This document shows, in pieces, positions 1-7,431 of a stretch of 28,486 nucleotides of DNA (the first letter of the stretch is position 1; every line of letters starts with the position of its first letter). The notes under the pieces were generated by a model. The model was not told where the DNA came from. It ran no database searches and saw only the letters and a list, made by a program, of their open reading frames with translations. Made by a program: the position numbers and the translations under genes. The stretch lies in NCBI GenBank assembly GCA_034110565.1, contig JAWUYY010000081.1, positions 1-28,486 of the forward strand, in the 5' to 3' direction. Source of the stretch: Bermanella sp034110565. Its GTDB lineage: Bacteria; Pseudomonadota; Gammaproteobacteria; Pseudomonadales; Oceanobacteraceae.

Positions 1-137
1 TCAACTGCTTTACCACCAGTTAGCTCAGCCGCTACACGAGTTAGCGCTGCTGTTAGCGTAGTTTTACCGTGGTCAACGTGACCAATTGTGCCCACGTTTA
101 CGTGCGGTTTGCTACGCTCAAATTGTTCCTTAGCCAT
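1..137 (-). CDS. tuf: Elongation factor Tu, 5' part only (cut by window start)
   Basis: EF-Tu is the GTPase that delivers aminoacyl-tRNA to the ribosome. Only about 45 N-terminal residues are present, beginning MAKEQFERSKPHVNVGTIGH. The G1/P-loop motif GHVDHGKT follows directly, which is diagnostic of EF-Tu. The gene runs off the window at position 1. It is the last visible member of the tRNA-Tyr/Gly/Thr-tuf transcription unit, equivalent to the tufB locus of enterics and pseudomonads. About 96 bp separate it from tRNA-Thr. Whether a second tuf copy exists elsewhere cannot be seen. Confidence 0.97.
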   Translation of the reverse strand, partial: MAKEQFERSKPHVNVGTIGHVDHGKTTLTAALTRVAAELTGGKAV

Positions 138-233
138 AATAACGCCTCAGTTTTTTTAGCAAGTATATATACACAAAAAGGCAGCCCACCTCATTACGAG
201 ATATAAACTACCTTCAATTTAAAACTTTTATAA

Positions 234-309
<76 letters not shown>

Positions 310-314
310 GACAC

Positions 315-388
<74 letters not shown>

Positions 389-443
389 AATACCTTAAAG
401 GCCAACTCAATCTTGTACTGCTTTAAGATTTGCCTAGAAATCA

Positions 444-527
444 TGGTGGTGGGAGCTGGATTCGAACCAGCGAAGCTTTCGCGTCAGATTTACAGTCTGA
501 TCCCTTTGGCCACTCGGGAACCCCACC
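444..527 (-). tRNA. tRNA-Tyr(GUA)
   Basis: This 84-nt class II tRNA has a long variable arm on the minus strand. It starts GGTGGGG and ends TCCCACC, A, CCA. The anticodon loop CTGTAAATC gives GUA (Tyr). It is the first tRNA of the unit; the fourth tRNA found in E. coli upstream (thrU) is absent here, which matches the pseudomonad arrangement. Confidence 0.97.
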
Positions 528-541
528 AAATTGTGGCGCAG

Positions 542-570
542 ATTGTGCCGATGCTTGGGTTTGCTGTCAA
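542..570 (-). promoter_or_regulatory. Promoter P2 of the tRNA-tuf operon, stringent type
   Basis: On the minus strand there is a perfect -35 TTGACA (565-570), a 17-bp spacer, and -10 CACAAT (542-547). A G/C-rich discriminator CTGCGCC follows, typical of ppGpp-controlled stable-RNA promoters. The 25 bp upstream are A/T-rich (around 571-600), resembling an UP element. The predicted start is about 10 nt before tRNA-Tyr. Confidence 0.7.
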
Positions 571-658
571 GTAATTCTATTAAAAATTACATATATTCAA
601 ACACTTAGTCGCGACTACCTGCATTCCTCACACCAAGAACTCTGCGAGGAGGGCGCGC

Positions 659-687
659 ACTATACCCAAGTTTTATGCCTGAGGCAA
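659..687 (-). promoter_or_regulatory. Promoter P1 of the tRNA-tuf operon (candidate)
   Basis: On the minus strand, -35 TTGCCT (682-687) overlaps the last codons of the SPOR gene. A 17-bp spacer leads to -10 TATAGT (659-664) and then a GC discriminator GCGCGCC. It would give a leader of about 125 nt before tRNA-Tyr. The hexamers and discriminator are good, but nothing shows that both P1 and P2 are used. Confidence 0.5.
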
Positions 688-1341
688 ACCCGAATCGCAA
701 CGAATTTGCAGCCAGGAAGTATCCCGCCCTTCCATTAGTCGATTACGCGTCTTATCGTCCATTGGATATTGTGCGTTTACAGGTGCCATAACCCAATATT
801 GATTACGCGTGCGCTTTAAAGGTTTCACACTGGCGGTGATATTTTTCTCTTTGAGTTTAGCCAATAAGCGATCCACAGATTCTTGCTTGCCAAACAAACC
901 CAAAGATATGCCGTTTTCTAATTCCCCCTCGGTAATCACAAAACTATCTACCTTGCGCTTTTGTAGTTCATTTAGCTTTCGCATGGCCTGCTTACGGTTT
1001 GCCATTGGCGGCAAATACACCCAGAACTCTTCCTTTATAACAACAGATTGGGTTTTAACTTTGGCAGGAATATCCATAGCCAACATGCGTGCATATAAAT
1101 GCTTGGCATCCAACTCAACCGGATACGGGCCCACCGCCCAGCATAGGGGCTCATTTTTAGAAGGGGCTGTATTATTAGCCTTAGGCTTGGCCGATATCTC
1201 TGCCAACAATCGAATAGGCTCAGCGCCACTAGCCACCGCCACATCGATAGACTTTTCTTGCTCAAGCTCAACCGGCTGAGTAAATTGATACCCCAGATAG
1301 GCAAGATTTATAATTAATAACGAAACAAGAATTAAGCGCAT
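673..1341 (-). CDS. SPOR-domain membrane-anchored protein
   Basis: This 222-residue protein has an N-terminal hydrophobic segment (residues 3-20), probably an uncleaved anchor that places the rest in the periplasm. The C-terminal part (about 135-212) has the repeated beta-alpha-beta pattern of a SPOR domain, including SLGLFGKQESVDRLLAKLKE and a final YWVMAPV strand. SPOR domains bind denuded glycan strands at division sites. The gene starts 6 bp after the end of coaX and is clearly in the birA-coaX operon, the position held by a SPOR hypothetical in pseudomonads. The specific role is not known; a division or cell-wall function is inferred from the domain only. Confidence 0.8.
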   Translation of the reverse strand: MRLILVSLLIINLAYLGYQFTQPVELEQEKSIDVAVASGAEPIRLLAEISAKPKANNTAPSKNEPLCWAVGPYPVELDAKHLYARMLAMDIPAKVKTQSVVIKEEFWVYLPPMANRKQAMRKLNELQKRKVDSFVITEGELENGISLGLFGKQESVDRLLAKLKEKNITASVKPLKRTRNQYWVMAPVNAQYPMDDKTRNRLMEGRDTSWLQIRCDSGLPQA

Positions 1342-1347
1342 AATGCT

Positions 1348-2040
1348 CTACTTTGAAAAATGAACGTACAAACCGTCTAATACCAAATCTGGCACCAGCT
1401 CAACAGGTTTAGTCAACAATGAAGCTAAGCCTTCCCCATTACCCCCAGTCACCCAAACTTTAGCGTCTGGTTGCAACGCGCTATGCCGCTCGACCCAGCA
1501 CGCCAACATATCTTGAATACCGTGATCAACACACTGCTGCGTAGATTGCCCAAGTTCTCGACCAGTCTGCCACTGCTCTTGAGCCAACACCTTATCTGTC
1601 GAAGCAAGCAAGGTCGTTTTCATCATTTGAAAACCCGGACAAATATATCCACCTAAATGCTGACCAGCTCCATCGATTATATCCAGCGTTATGGCAGTAC
1701 CTGCATCCACTACGATATTCATGCCTTCAGGATTTTTACCCCATACCGCTAACATTGCAAGCCAGCGATCCACACCCATTTTGCCGGGCTCTTCATAGCT
1801 ATTAATTAACCCGACGTGAGCAGCCTGAGAATGCGCAAATTTCGCCTGAGGAAAGTGCTCAATCACCCATTCATTTTGACCATCATGTACTGAGCCCACC
1901 CAGACATCTTCCACTAATGTAAGCCAGGCTGGTGACTGAGCGAATGCCTCTTTAATATCGACACCGCCATCAAAGCGCCCACGGTGATCACATAAACGCC
2001 ATTTAATACGAGTATTACCAACATCCAATTCTAAACGCAT
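1348..2040 (-). CDS. coaX: Type III pantothenate kinase
   Basis: CoaX phosphorylates pantothenate, the first step of coenzyme A synthesis, and belongs to the ASKHA fold. With the chosen start the protein has 230 residues. Visible motifs are DVGNTRIKW (6-14, phosphate loop), MGVDRW (88-93), VDAGTAITLD (111-120), GGYICPG (130-136) and VTGGNGEGL near the C-terminus. The ATG at 2040 is preferred because AAGGA lies 7 nt upstream. A GTG at 2055 would add five residues and overlap birA. The gene follows birA almost without gap, the normal birA-coaX pairing; type III kinases replace CoaA in many pseudomonads. Confidence 0.92.
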   Translation of the reverse strand: MRLELDVGNTRIKWRLCDHRGRFDGGVDIKEAFAQSPAWLTLVEDVWVGSVHDGQNEWVIEHFPQAKFAHSQAAHVGLINSYEEPGKMGVDRWLAMLAVWGKNPEGMNIVVDAGTAITLDIIDGAGQHLGGYICPGFQMMKTTLLASTDKVLAQEQWQTGRELGQSTQQCVDHGIQDMLACWVERHSALQPDAKVWVTGGNGEGLASLLTKPVELVPDLVLDGLYVHFSK

Positions 2041-2041
2041 A

Positions 2042-3022
2042 CTAGGATCCTTCACTCAAGCGTAAACTCACTTCACCTGCGTTAATCAACTGCAGTCCAC
2101 CGGATGTTTCCAACTGATATTCACCTTTACTATTCACTCCAGCACCCACCCCTTGCATGTTACTAGAGGGCAACAATACTTTTAACGGCTGGCCACCGAA
2201 ACAATCTGCATCATTCCAGTCTCGCTGAAACGCACTAAAACCCTGCTCACTAAATTGAGAAAGCACCGACACTAGTTCATTCACCACATCCGCCGCCAAC
2301 TGATTACGCGCCCCCTTAAAACCTAACTGCTTGAGCCCAACGGCCTGCTGATCCAATTGCGCCTGATCATGGGCAGAGACATCTAAGTTAAGACCCACAC
2401 CAATCACCACCTGACAATTGTCAGTCACATCCCCTGTTATTTCGATCAATATGCCGCCGAGTTTTGCGTACGTACCATCGGCCTCCACTAAAATATCATT
2501 GGGCCACTTTAAACCCGCACCCGCTATACCATGACGCTGCACCACACGATGAATCGCCAAGCCCACAGCTAAACTCAAACCTTGAATGGCAGCAATACCT
2601 TGACTAAACGGCCACAACACAGAGAAATATAAATTACGCGCAAACGGACTCAACCACTGACGACCGCGTCGCCCTCGCCCTGATGTTTGCATTTCGGCAA
2701 AACAAATATGCCGCTCATGAGCATTATCATCGGCCTTATGCATCATCACACTATTTGTTGAATCTAAACTTAGAGCCAGATCGCAACTAGTGAAGGCCTC
2801 AAATGGAAAGTCCGCCTGCTCAAGTAACTGTCGCTGCAATAATTCGACAGCGTCTGGTAAACGGTAACCTCGCCCTTTTACCGAATGCAGCGGAATATTA
2901 AGCGCTTCTAATTTTTGTAATTGCTTCCAGATTGCCGCTCGCGACACACCCAAGGCCGACCCTAACTCCTCGCCGGAGTGAAACTTACCATCAGCCAAAA
3001 TCTCAATTAACGCCTGATTCAT
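2042..3022 (-). CDS. birA: Bifunctional biotin-protein ligase / biotin operon repressor
   Basis: BirA makes biotinyl-5'-AMP and transfers biotin to the carboxyl carrier protein; in the repressor form it binds the bio operator. It has 326 residues. The N-terminal winged helix-turn-helix (about 14-55, ELGSALGVSRAAIWKQL) shows this is the regulatory class. The ligase domain carries the adenylate-binding loop GRGRRGR (115-121), KWPNDI (172-177) and GGILIEITGD. A small C-terminal SH3-like domain follows. It lies 15 bp after the CMD-family gene and directly before coaX, so the genes are probably one transcript. Confidence 0.95.
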   Translation of the reverse strand: MNQALIEILADGKFHSGEELGSALGVSRAAIWKQLQKLEALNIPLHSVKGRGYRLPDAVELLQRQLLEQADFPFEAFTSCDLALSLDSTNSVMMHKADDNAHERHICFAEMQTSGRGRRGRQWLSPFARNLYFSVLWPFSQGIAAIQGLSLAVGLAIHRVVQRHGIAGAGLKWPNDILVEADGTYAKLGGILIEITGDVTDNCQVVIGVGLNLDVSAHDQAQLDQQAVGLKQLGFKGARNQLAADVVNELVSVLSQFSEQGFSAFQRDWNDADCFGGQPLKVLLPSSNMQGVGAGVNSKGEYQLETSGGLQLINAGEVSLRLSEGS

Positions 3023-3037
3023 CGAATGCTCTCTTGA

Positions 3038-3406
3038 TTACTCTTCCCAGGCATCCAAAACTTCCTTGGCTGCACGAAATCCTTCTTGTGCGGCTGGCGC
3101 ACCACAGTAAACCTGCGCATGTAAAAATACTGCCGCTATTTCTTGCTTAGTGGCACCATTGCGCAAAGCCCCACGAGTATGCCCTTTAATTTCTGTTGGC
3201 GCCTTCAGTGCTGTCAACATAGCGAGTGTCACTAAACTGCGAGTTTTTAAATCTAAATCATCGCGCAGCCAAGTAGCACCCCAGGCATGCTCATTAATAT
3301 TATCTTGCATGGGTTGGGTTAATTCATCCGCGGCATTTAATGCGCGATCAACAAACTCATCACCCATCACTTGTCGGCGGATTTGCTCACCTTTTGACCG
3401 ATCCAT
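3038..3406 (-). CDS. Carboxymuconolactone decarboxylase (CMD) family protein
   Basis: A 122-residue single-domain protein of the CMD/AhpD-like all-helical fold. Recognisable stretches are LDLKTRSLVTLAMLTALKAP, EIKGHTRGALRNGATKQEI and the C-terminal VYCGAPAAQEGF, similar to the PcaC/4-carboxymuconolactone decarboxylase type. It lacks the CxxC of true AhpD, so a peroxidase role is unlikely. The start at 3406 is chosen for its GAGG five bases upstream; an in-frame ATG at 3445 would add 13 weak residues. No other aromatic-degradation gene is nearby, so the substrate is unknown. It is the first gene before birA. Confidence 0.8.
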   Translation of the reverse strand: MDRSKGEQIRRQVMGDEFVDRALNAADELTQPMQDNINEHAWGATWLRDDLDLKTRSLVTLAMLTALKAPTEIKGHTRGALRNGATKQEIAAVFLHAQVYCGAPAAQEGFRAAKEVLDAWEE

Positions 3407-3530
3407 AAACACCTCAGTATTTTTAGTATGCGTAATAGTAATCAAATTAGATTATGAAACACAGGGCACAACCGCAGATTCAGATAAATCCAACAAGCGC
3501 TATCGTCCTTTACCTATTTCCAACAGGCAT

Positions 3531-3558
3531 AAAAAAACCCAGATAAATCTGGGTTTTT
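3531..3558 (-). terminator. Intrinsic terminator of the purA operon
   Basis: A hairpin with arms AAACCCAGA/TCTGGGTTT and a 4-nt loop is followed by a T run on the minus strand, about 15 bp after the purA stop. A-rich and T-rich flanks on both sides mean it could also act on plus-strand transcripts. Confidence 0.88.
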
Positions 3559-3572
3559 CAGCTGCGATCAAA

Positions 3573-4865
3573 TTAAATATCGAAACTGTGACGCAATACA
3601 ATCGTCTCAACGCGGTCGGGGCCCGTTGAAATAATGTCAATTGGTGCTTCAATCGCTTTTTCAATAAACCGAATATACGCTCTGGCATTCTCTGGAAGTT
3701 GTTCCAACTTATTAGCTCCAACCGTGCTTTCAGTCCAGCCAGGCAGCTCTTCGTATACTGGTGTGATTTTTTCGAACTGATCGGCACTAGCCGGTACGTT
3801 CATCATATTGCCATCAGCATCTTTATAGCCAACACACACTTTAACCACATCCAAACCGTCTAACACGTCTAACTTAGTTAAGCAGATTGCGTTTACAGAG
3901 TTTACACGGATAGCATGCTTAACTAATGCAGCATCAAACCAACCACAGCGACGTGAACGCCCTGTTGTTGTGCCTTTCTCACGACCAACCGTTGATAAGT
4001 GCTCACCTACTTCATCAAACAGCTCAGTTGGGAAAGGACCGGCGCCTACGCGAGTCGTGTAAGCTTTAGTGATACCCATAATTTGATCTAGGTATAACGG
4101 ACCCACGCCTGAACCACAAGCCACACCACCGGCCGTCGTATTAGATGACGTAACAAATGGGTAAGTACCGTGATCGATATCGAGAAGTGTACCCTGGGCA
4201 CCTTCAAACATAATATCACCGCCAGCAAGACGAATGGTGTGCACAAGATCAACAGCGTCAACTACGATGTCTTTAATTTGCGCAGCCCAATCCATGCAAG
4301 ATGCTAACGTTTCTTCGTAATCAACTTCATCAACTTTGTAATAATTTTTAAGTGAGAAGTTGTGAAACTCCATAACATCTTTTAGTTTATCTGCAAATTC
4401 TGGCTGATATAAATCGCCCACACGTAAACCACGACGGGCCACTTTATCCTCATACGCCGGACCAATACCACGACCGGTAGTACCAATTTTGTCATTCCCA
4501 CGTTTGATTTCACGGGCTTGATCTAAAGCAACGTGATACGGAAGAATTAAAGGAGAGGCATGTGATAAACGTAAACGCTCCATTACAGGCACGCCACGTT
4601 CTTCTAATGCACGTACTTCTTTTAGTAATGCATCAGGTGCAACCACAACACCATTACCGATAATGCACTGAACACCATCACGTAAAATACCTGACGGAAT
4701 CAAATGCAATGCGGTTTTTACGCCATCAATCACCAAGGTGTGACCGGCGTTATGGCCTCCTTGGAAGCGCACAACTGCAGTTGCTTTTTCAGTGAGAAGG
4801 TCAACAATTTTGCCCTTACCTTCATCACCCCATTGTGTACCTAGTACAACGACATTCTTGCCCAT
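3573..4865 (-). CDS. purA: Adenylosuccinate synthetase
   Basis: PurA converts IMP and aspartate with GTP to adenylosuccinate, the first committed step to AMP. It has 430 residues, the usual length. Motifs are GTQWGDEGKGK (9-19, P-loop with catalytic Asp), GHNAGHT (37-43, catalytic His), IGTTGRGIGPAYEDK and the GTP-binding TKLDVLD near the C-terminal third. It follows hisZ with a 27-bp gap and is the last gene before a strong terminator, the standard end of the hfq-hflX-hflKC-purA block. Confidence 0.98.
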   Translation of the reverse strand: MGKNVVVLGTQWGDEGKGKIVDLLTEKATAVVRFQGGHNAGHTLVIDGVKTALHLIPSGILRDGVQCIIGNGVVVAPDALLKEVRALEERGVPVMERLRLSHASPLILPYHVALDQAREIKRGNDKIGTTGRGIGPAYEDKVARRGLRVGDLYQPEFADKLKDVMEFHNFSLKNYYKVDEVDYEETLASCMDWAAQIKDIVVDAVDLVHTIRLAGGDIMFEGAQGTLLDIDHGTYPFVTSSNTTAGGVACGSGVGPLYLDQIMGITKAYTTRVGAGPFPTELFDEVGEHLSTVGREKGTTTGRSRRCGWFDAALVKHAIRVNSVNAICLTKLDVLDGLDVVKVCVGYKDADGNMMNVPASADQFEKITPVYEELPGWTESTVGANKLEQLPENARAYIRFIEKAIEAPIDIISTGPDRVETIVLRHSFDI

Positions 4866-4892
4866 AACTTGGTTTGCTCTGTAATAATTTGC

Positions 4893-6056
4893 TTAAAGAG
4901 TTTCCACGATCCACTGGCCATTCTTAAATACCAGTACCGAAGTGCAACCAAAGGCTGCTGGGGTATCAGTGCCTGACAACCCACTAATGACTCGCTTGCC
5001 TTGTGAGCGTAAATCACTCACTGCAGACCAGTCCGCATCTACCGGTGCAAAAATGCCATCCTCTGTTGATGCTTGTTTATTAACGATACGAACCCACTGC
5101 TTAATGTCTGCACTGAATCCAGTGGCCGCGCGTGAGCGACCAAATACTGCTCCGGTATCGTCATAACGACCACCCTGAGCCACGGCCTGGCCGTGCCCTG
5201 CAACATAAGCTGCAAACACAACACCCGTGTGGTAATCAAAGCCGCGCAACTCAGCCAAATCAATAAAGATATCAACATCTTTAAAACGTGACTGCAATGT
5301 TGCGCAAATATTGGTTAGATTTTCTAGCGGCGCCGCCACGTCAGCCACGTCACTTAACGCTTTGGCTTGCTCTAATACGTCCGTTGAACCATTCAACTCA
5401 AGTAACGAAATAAACGCACGCTGTAAGTGCTGCCCCTTAACATGCTGCTCAACCAGTAAACGGTATTCTGTTACCGCTTTATTATTAAGGGTTTCAAATA
5501 TGTGTGCTTCTGCTTGCTCGCTTAACTGAGCCGCACTTACAAGAGCCTTATAAATACCAACATGGCCAATATCGAGGTGCACTTGATTTAAGCCGATTTG
5601 ATCCATGCTATCTAGCAGTAAAGATAAAATTTCTACATCAGCACATGGAGCCGACTCACCAAACAACTCGGCGCCTATCAACATAGGCGCACGACTGCTT
5701 AATAACGACTTAGCACGGGTATGCAATACGGATCCGCAATAACTTAAGCGGTTAATCCCTTCTTTTGCCCAGCTATGGGCATCCATGCGGGCCACTTGCG
5801 GCGTAATATCTGCACTCACACCCATTAACCGACCCGTTAACTGATCAGTAACTTTAAAGGTGTGTAAATTTAAATCACTGCCAACACCCGTTAGCAATGA
5901 CTCAAGAAATTCTAATTGTGGCGGGACAACCAGCTCATAACCCCAATTTGAAGATGTATCCAATAAGGTACGGCGCATGGCTTCAAGCTGCTTTGCCTCA
6001 GGAGGCAAGAGTTCTTCGATACCGTCGGGTAACAACCAGCGATCGGCTTGATTCAT
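4893..6056 (-). CDS. hisZ: ATP phosphoribosyltransferase regulatory subunit
   Basis: HisZ is a catalytically dead HisRS paralogue that pairs with the short form of HisG and gives it histidine feedback control. The protein has 387 residues and starts MNQADRWLLPDGIEELLPP. It shows the class II synthetase-like core (TFKVTDQLTGRLMGVSADIT, ELRGFDYHTGVVFAAY) but ends after the core without the HisRS anticodon-binding domain. Its place between yjeT and purA is typical of pseudomonads and relatives. The inference is that this genome encodes a short HisG elsewhere. yjeT ends 18 bp upstream and purA starts 27 bp downstream. Confidence 0.93.
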   Translation of the reverse strand: MNQADRWLLPDGIEELLPPEAKQLEAMRRTLLDTSSNWGYELVVPPQLEFLESLLTGVGSDLNLHTFKVTDQLTGRLMGVSADITPQVARMDAHSWAKEGINRLSYCGSVLHTRAKSLLSSRAPMLIGAELFGESAPCADVEILSLLLDSMDQIGLNQVHLDIGHVGIYKALVSAAQLSEQAEAHIFETLNNKAVTEYRLLVEQHVKGQHLQRAFISLLELNGSTDVLEQAKALSDVADVAAPLENLTNICATLQSRFKDVDIFIDLAELRGFDYHTGVVFAAYVAGHGQAVAQGGRYDDTGAVFGRSRAATGFSADIKQWVRIVNKQASTEDGIFAPVDADWSAVSDLRSQGKRVISGLSGTDTPAAFGCTSVLVFKNGQWIVETL

Positions 6057-6074
6057 ACTGAACTCGCTCTATCT

Positions 6075-6275
6075 CTAGGTAACTATCATTAAAAGCCCTA
6101 CACCACAGAGCATACTCACAAGGCCCACTATCCGCATTGTTTTGTCATCCATGGTGGCTATTTGTACCACCAAACGACGCCAGCGACTGGGATAAAGGAA
6201 CGGAATAATACCTTCCAGAACCAAAACCAGACTAAACGCGATTAGAAATTGCTGCCAAACAGAGCTGTCTATCAT
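6075..6275 (-). CDS. yjeT: YjeT-like small inner-membrane protein (DUF2065)
   Basis: A 66-residue protein with two hydrophobic helices (about 8-25 and 46-64) around the conserved VLVLEGIIPFLYPSRWRR segment, the hallmark of DUF2065. Function is unknown in the family; conserved linkage to hflKC and purA is the main clue. The ATG at 6275 is chosen because it aligns best with E. coli YjeT; an in-frame GTG at 6284 would add three residues. Neither start has a recognisable Shine-Dalgarno, and an intrinsic-terminator-like hairpin lies only about 15 bp upstream, so expression may be controlled in the leader. Confidence 0.85.
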   Translation of the reverse strand: MIDSSVWQQFLIAFSLVLVLEGIIPFLYPSRWRRLVVQIATMDDKTMRIVGLVSMLCGVGLLMIVT

Positions 6276-6290
6276 AAGGGTCACTACATA

Positions 6291-6316
6291 AAAAAACCGG
6301 GGATTAGCCCGGTTTT
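6291..6316 (-). terminator. Intrinsic terminator just upstream of yjeT
   Basis: On the minus strand ACCGGG pairs with CCCGGT around a 6-nt loop CTAATC and is followed by seven T. It stands between hflC and yjeT, only about 15 bp from the yjeT start. It may end transcripts coming from the hfl side or act as a 5' mRNA hairpin or attenuator for yjeT-hisZ-purA. Confidence 0.75.
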
Positions 6317-6465
6317 GGGAATTCTACACGTTTTTTTGTGGAATCCCAAGCGGTAAGCCAATCTGTAAAGCGAGAACACCATTCGACAGCTTGCGCCGTG
6401 CCCTGAGAGTAATCTGAACCACTAGAACTAGGAAAAAACGCCCATATAAACAATGTACCTGCCAC
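6304..6465 (-). CDS. Possible small Trp-rich ORF between hflC and yjeT (doubtful)
   Basis: A frame of 53 codons lies between two terminators, open from GTG (6465) or TTG (6453). The peptide begins VAGTLFIWAFFPSS and continues SDYSQGTAQAVEWCS, RFTDWLTAWDSTKKRVEFPK. It has four Trp, and its codons look plausible for this genome. The stop codon TAA lies in the loop of the terminator at 6291-6316. No convincing Shine-Dalgarno or promoter is seen, and a frame of this size can arise by chance. It could be a leader peptide, a small protein, part of a non-coding RNA, or nothing. Confidence 0.2.
   Translation of the reverse strand: MAGTLFIWAFFPSSSGSDYSQGTAQAVEWCSRFTDWLTAWDSTKKRVEFPKPG
6321..6349 (-). 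promoter_or_regulatory. Candidate promoter for yjeT-hisZ-purA
   Basis: Minus-strand -35 TTGGGA (6344-6349), 17-bp spacer, -10 TAGAAT (6321-6326). The predicted start falls at the first base of the hairpin at 6291-6316, so the RNA would begin with that stem-loop. The hexamers are 4/6 and 5/6 matches. Confidence 0.4.
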
Positions 6466-6485
6466 CTTCCATTTCTAGCAACCAT

Positions 6486-6513
6486 AAAAAAGGCCTCCGA
6501 AGAGGCCTTTTTC
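6486..6513 (-). terminator. Intrinsic terminator after hflC
   Basis: A perfect hairpin AAAGGCCTC/GAGGCCTTT closed by the extra-stable loop TTCG is followed by a T run on the minus strand, 46 bp after the hflC stop. The symmetrical A/T flanks make it usable in both directions. Confidence 0.9.
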
Positions 6514-6558
6514 AACTGACAAGTGCATTACCCGCTCTCATCATGCTTGTTGCGCTAA

Positions 6559-7431
6559 TTACTTACCTTTGGTGCTCTTCATATACTTGAAGAAGTCACT
6601 ATCAGGCTTAAGCAACAGTACATCACCTTGACCATTGAAGGTTTCTTCATAGGCTTTGAGAGAGCGCGTAAATGCATAAAACTCAGGGTCACGATTAAAG
6701 GCTTTGGAATAAACACTTGATGCAATTGCATCGCCTTCACCACGAGTTACCTCTGATTCTTTATAAGCATTTGCCACAAGTACCGTCTTTTGACGATCCG
6801 CATCAGCACGAATACCTTCTGCCAGCTCTTTACCTTGAGAGCGCAATTCACGTGCTTCACGCTCACGTTCTGCCGACATACGACGATAAACGTTATTCAT
6901 CAAATCGTCCGGTAGATCGATACCTTTAACACGAGTATCCAGAATCTTAATACCAAATTGGCTTTCAGATTGTTCATTTAGAATCTTGGTTAAGTGAGCC
7001 ATCAATTCATCACGCTCGCCCGATACCACTTCCTGTACGGTACGGTTAGCAAACTCAGCACGAATACCATCGTTTACTAAGTTAGCCAGCAAGCTAGCGG
7101 CTCTAAAGCGGTCGCCTGAAGTAGCTCTATAGAAGTCACGAACATTTTCGATCTTCCATTTTACAAAGCTATCAACGATTAAGAATTTTTTACCTGCCGT
7201 TAAGAAGCGCTCAGGACGAGCATCTAAGGTTAGGATTCGTGCATTAAATTTCTTAATGTCATCAATCATAGGCACTTTAATGTGTATACCTGGCTGAATA
7301 TCAGCCTCGATAACCTCACCGAAACGCAGCTTAATCGCGCGTTCTGTTTCATTCACCATGTAAACACTTGAAAGGCCTACAACAATCGCCAAGAAAGCGA
7401 CAATAACTAGTACAAGAGACTTAGGACTCAT
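6559..7431 (-). CDS. hflC: Modulator of FtsH protease HflC (SPFH family)
   Basis: HflC forms with HflK a large periplasm-facing cage in the inner membrane that encloses the AAA protease FtsH and controls access of membrane substrates. It has 290 residues. A transmembrane helix spans about 5-25. An SPFH/band-7 domain follows (INETERAIKLRFGEV-like segment, then LTLDARPERF). A helical region contains MSAEREREARELRSQG and EGDAIASSVY, both typical of HflC. Its ATG overlaps the hflK stop as TAATG, so translation is coupled. Confidence 0.97.
   Translation of the reverse strand: MSPKSLVLVIVAFLAIVVGLSSVYMVNETERAIKLRFGEVIEADIQPGIHIKVPMIDDIKKFNARILTLDARPERFLTAGKKFLIVDSFVKWKIENVRDFYRATSGDRFRAASLLANLVNDGIRAEFANRTVQEVVSGERDELMAHLTKILNEQSESQFGIKILDTRVKGIDLPDDLMNNVYRRMSAEREREARELRSQGKELAEGIRADADRQKTVLVANAYKESEVTRGEGDAIASSVYSKAFNRDPEFYAFTRSLKAYEETFNGQGDVLLLKPDSDFFKYMKSTKGK

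Noticed and set aside
809..1279. 156-codon plus-strand frame opposite the SPOR gene
   Set aside because: It is fully antisense to a well-supported gene in an operon, with no Shine-Dalgarno and no recognisable domain.
3150..3629. 159-codon plus-strand frame
   Set aside because: It is antisense to the CMD gene and crosses the purA terminator; no supporting signals.
6324..6515. 63-codon minus-strand frame between hflC and yjeT
   Set aside because: Its start region is the hflC terminator itself, and the peptide does not look like a conserved protein. Another frame of the same stretch is slightly more plausible and is listed with low confidence.
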